A stretch of DNA of 7,139 nt from Gammaproteobacteria bacterium (GTDB taxonomy: Bacteria; Pseudomonadota; Gammaproteobacteria; HK1), in contig JABDQX010000128.1 of assembly GCA_013042035.1 (NCBI GenBank), positions 1 through 7,139 of the forward strand. The letters run 5' to 3'. The translations under genes and the position numbers were made by a program. Positions 6,482 through 7,139 of the stretch are shown in pieces; positions within the stretch are counted from its first letter, which is position 1, and each line of letters begins with the position of its first letter. Below the pieces are notes generated by a model, which saw nothing but the letters and a program-made list of their open reading frames with translations, ran no database searches and was not told the origin of the DNA.

Positions 6482-6665
6482 TAAAAGCAGACTACGCAGA
6501 AGCAGATCTGTAACACTGAACCAGTTTACATTTTGTTCTGTGTTGGTGTCATTGCGACAGGTCAAGAAGAATTTTGCCTCAAGGGAAAAATGGCGATGGA
6601 TCACGAAATCCGAACTCCCTACAATTGTGCGTATTATTTGCACAACATGATGGAGGCATGTCGAA
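6482..6665 (+). promoter_or_regulatory. Upstream region of the toxin-antitoxin module
   Basis: This 184-bp stretch has no convincing gene. Near its end TACAAT (6620-6625; 5 of 6 to a -10 consensus) may be the antitoxin promoter, with only a poor -35 (TGGATC, 6597-6602). The alternative -10-like TATTAT is at 6632-6637. The GGAGG at 6652-6656, 9 nt before the ATG at 6666, is a strong ribosome binding site and fixes the antitoxin start. Confidence 0.4.
6625..6645. promoter_or_regulatory. Candidate autoregulatory operator TTGTGC-N9-GCACAA
   Basis: TTGTGC (6625-6630) and GCACAA (6640-6645) are perfect 6-bp inverted repeats with a 9-nt AT-rich spacer. They adjoin and overlap the putative -10 elements and end 20 nt before the antitoxin ATG. 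Phd/YefM-type antitoxins, with or without toxin, commonly repress their own operon by binding such palindromes. The repeat is visible; binding is inferred. Confidence 0.45.
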
Positions 6666-6896
6666 ATGACGACTATCAGCATCAGCGAGCTTCAATCCAA
6701 TCTGCTCAAATATCTCAATCGCGCGCAACAGGGCGATCCAATCAACGTGACATCCGAAGGCACCTTGCTAGCCACCGTGACCCCGCCTGCCAATCCGGCT
6801 AGCATTGCCCGAATCCGGCTTGAGAAACTGGCTGAAACTGCCGTTATACACGACGTGGTGTCACCTGGCGGGGAAGTCTGGAATGCGATGCAATGA
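6666..6896 (+). CDS. Type II antitoxin, Phd/YefM family
   Basis: The 76-residue protein has the N-terminal DNA-binding pattern of Phd/YefM antitoxins: ISISELQSNLLKYLNRAQQG (4-23) followed by DPINVTSEGTLLATVTPP (24-41), then a C-terminal tail (about 45-76) expected to wrap and inhibit the toxin. It would neutralise the adjacent PIN-domain ribonuclease and repress the operon. The start is supported by GGAGG 9 nt upstream. Its stop overlaps the toxin start as ATGA (6893-6896), the usual coupled arrangement that favours antitoxin synthesis first. The reading frame is intact and full length for the family, although its partner appears truncated. The family call is firm. Confidence 0.88.
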   Translation: MTTISISELQSNLLKYLNRAQQGDPINVTSEGTLLATVTPPANPASIARIRLEKLAETAVIHDVVSPGGEVWNAMQ

Positions 6897-7117
6897 TACT
6901 GCTTGATACCTGTGCAATTATTTGGGACGCTCTGAAAATCGACAGGCTTACCCCAAAAGCCAGAAGAGCCATTGAGAACACCGAAGGTGAATTGATGATT
7001 TGCGATATATCCATCTGGGAGATATCGATACTCATCAAAAAAGGACGCCTCATCGTCGATGAAACGCCATCAAGATTTATAAACCTGCTGATTCAATCAA
7101 GAAGTCTTCATATCTAG
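6893..7117 (+). CDS. Truncated PIN-domain toxin (VapC-like), probably inactive remnant
   Basis: PIN-domain toxins are Mg-dependent ribonucleases that cleave tRNA or rRNA. The N-terminal half is clear: MILLDTCAIIW with catalytic D5, and MICDISIWEISILIKKGRL (35-53) with catalytic E43, followed by a helix to RSLHI. The ORF then stops at TAG (7115-7117) after 74 residues, whereas relatives run to about 125-130 and carry further acidic residues in a conserved DPaDR-type motif in the missing half. The bases after the stop do not continue the expected PIN sequence in any frame, although only 22 are visible. This points to interruption by inserted DNA or a deletion rather than a single nonsense change. 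The start overlaps the antitoxin stop. A functional ribonuclease is unlikely. Confidence 0.8.
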   Translation: MILLDTCAIIWDALKIDRLTPKARRAIENTEGELMICDISIWEISILIKKGRLIVDETPSRFINLLIQSRSLHI

Positions 7118-7139
7118 TGCCGCGTTCCATCTTATTTCA

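Noticed and set aside
6470..6682. 70-codon minus-strand reading frame upstream of the antitoxin
   Set aside because: It runs from the MITE edge across the antitoxin promoter and ribosome site, shows no recognisable domain, and conflicts with a well-supported opposite-strand gene.
1..7139. CRISPR array, tRNA or rRNA genes
   Set aside because: No regularly spaced direct repeats, tRNA cloverleaf or rRNA-like stretches were seen on either strand.

Overview
The window looks like a chromosomal segment of a gammaproteobacterium of moderate GC content. The evidence is a RibB with a degenerate GTP cyclohydrolase II tail (a form common in Proteobacteria), a group-1 bacterial glucokinase, a CobS/CobT pair, a Uma2-family gene, a Phd/PIN toxin-antitoxin module and short palindromic mobile elements. 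The Uma2 gene and repeats would suit a sulfur-oxidising or phototrophic lineage such as Chromatiales. That placement is inference; no 16S rRNA or other marker is present.

Most of the window (about 167-6194) is one tightly packed minus-strand cluster. In transcription order it holds cobS (AAA+ ATPase), a 64-residue unknown protein, a Uma2-family protein, cobT (VWA/MIDAS protein), glk (glucokinase) and ribB (3,4-dihydroxy-2-butanone 4-phosphate synthase with a decayed GCH II-like domain). Several junctions suggest translational coupling: the unknown ORF overlaps the Uma2 gene by 17 nt, and cobT and glk share ATGA. A candidate promoter upstream of cobS carries a perfect inverted repeat (AGATCA-N3-TGATCT) between its -35 and -10, a plausible repressor site. 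cobT appears to start at TTG, with its Shine-Dalgarno sequence in the loop of an AU-rich hairpin.

CobS and CobT are the ATPase and VWA subunits of the aerobic-type cobaltochelatase. No large CobN subunit is present here. RibB feeds riboflavin/FMN synthesis, and FMN is also the precursor of the dimethylbenzimidazole ligand of cobalamin, so a loose B12/flavin link is possible but unproven. The glucokinase and the two accessory ORFs have no evident pathway connection to the chelatase.

The cluster is bracketed by two different short palindromic elements without transposase genes. The left one (8-166) has 24-bp imperfect terminal inverted repeats and is flanked by TTA; one TTA copy is the ribB stop codon. 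The right one (6299-6481) is palindromic along most of its length and flanked by TAA. Both look like MITEs with 3-bp T-W-A target duplications.

The plus-strand right end carries a Phd/YefM-type antitoxin overlapping by ATGA a PIN-domain (VapC-like) toxin. The toxin ORF stops after 74 residues, before the distal catalytic acidic residues, so it is probably a remnant, perhaps cut by an insertion at the CTAG at 7114-7117. A TTGTGC-N9-GCACAA inverted repeat over the antitoxin promoter region is a candidate autoregulatory operator.
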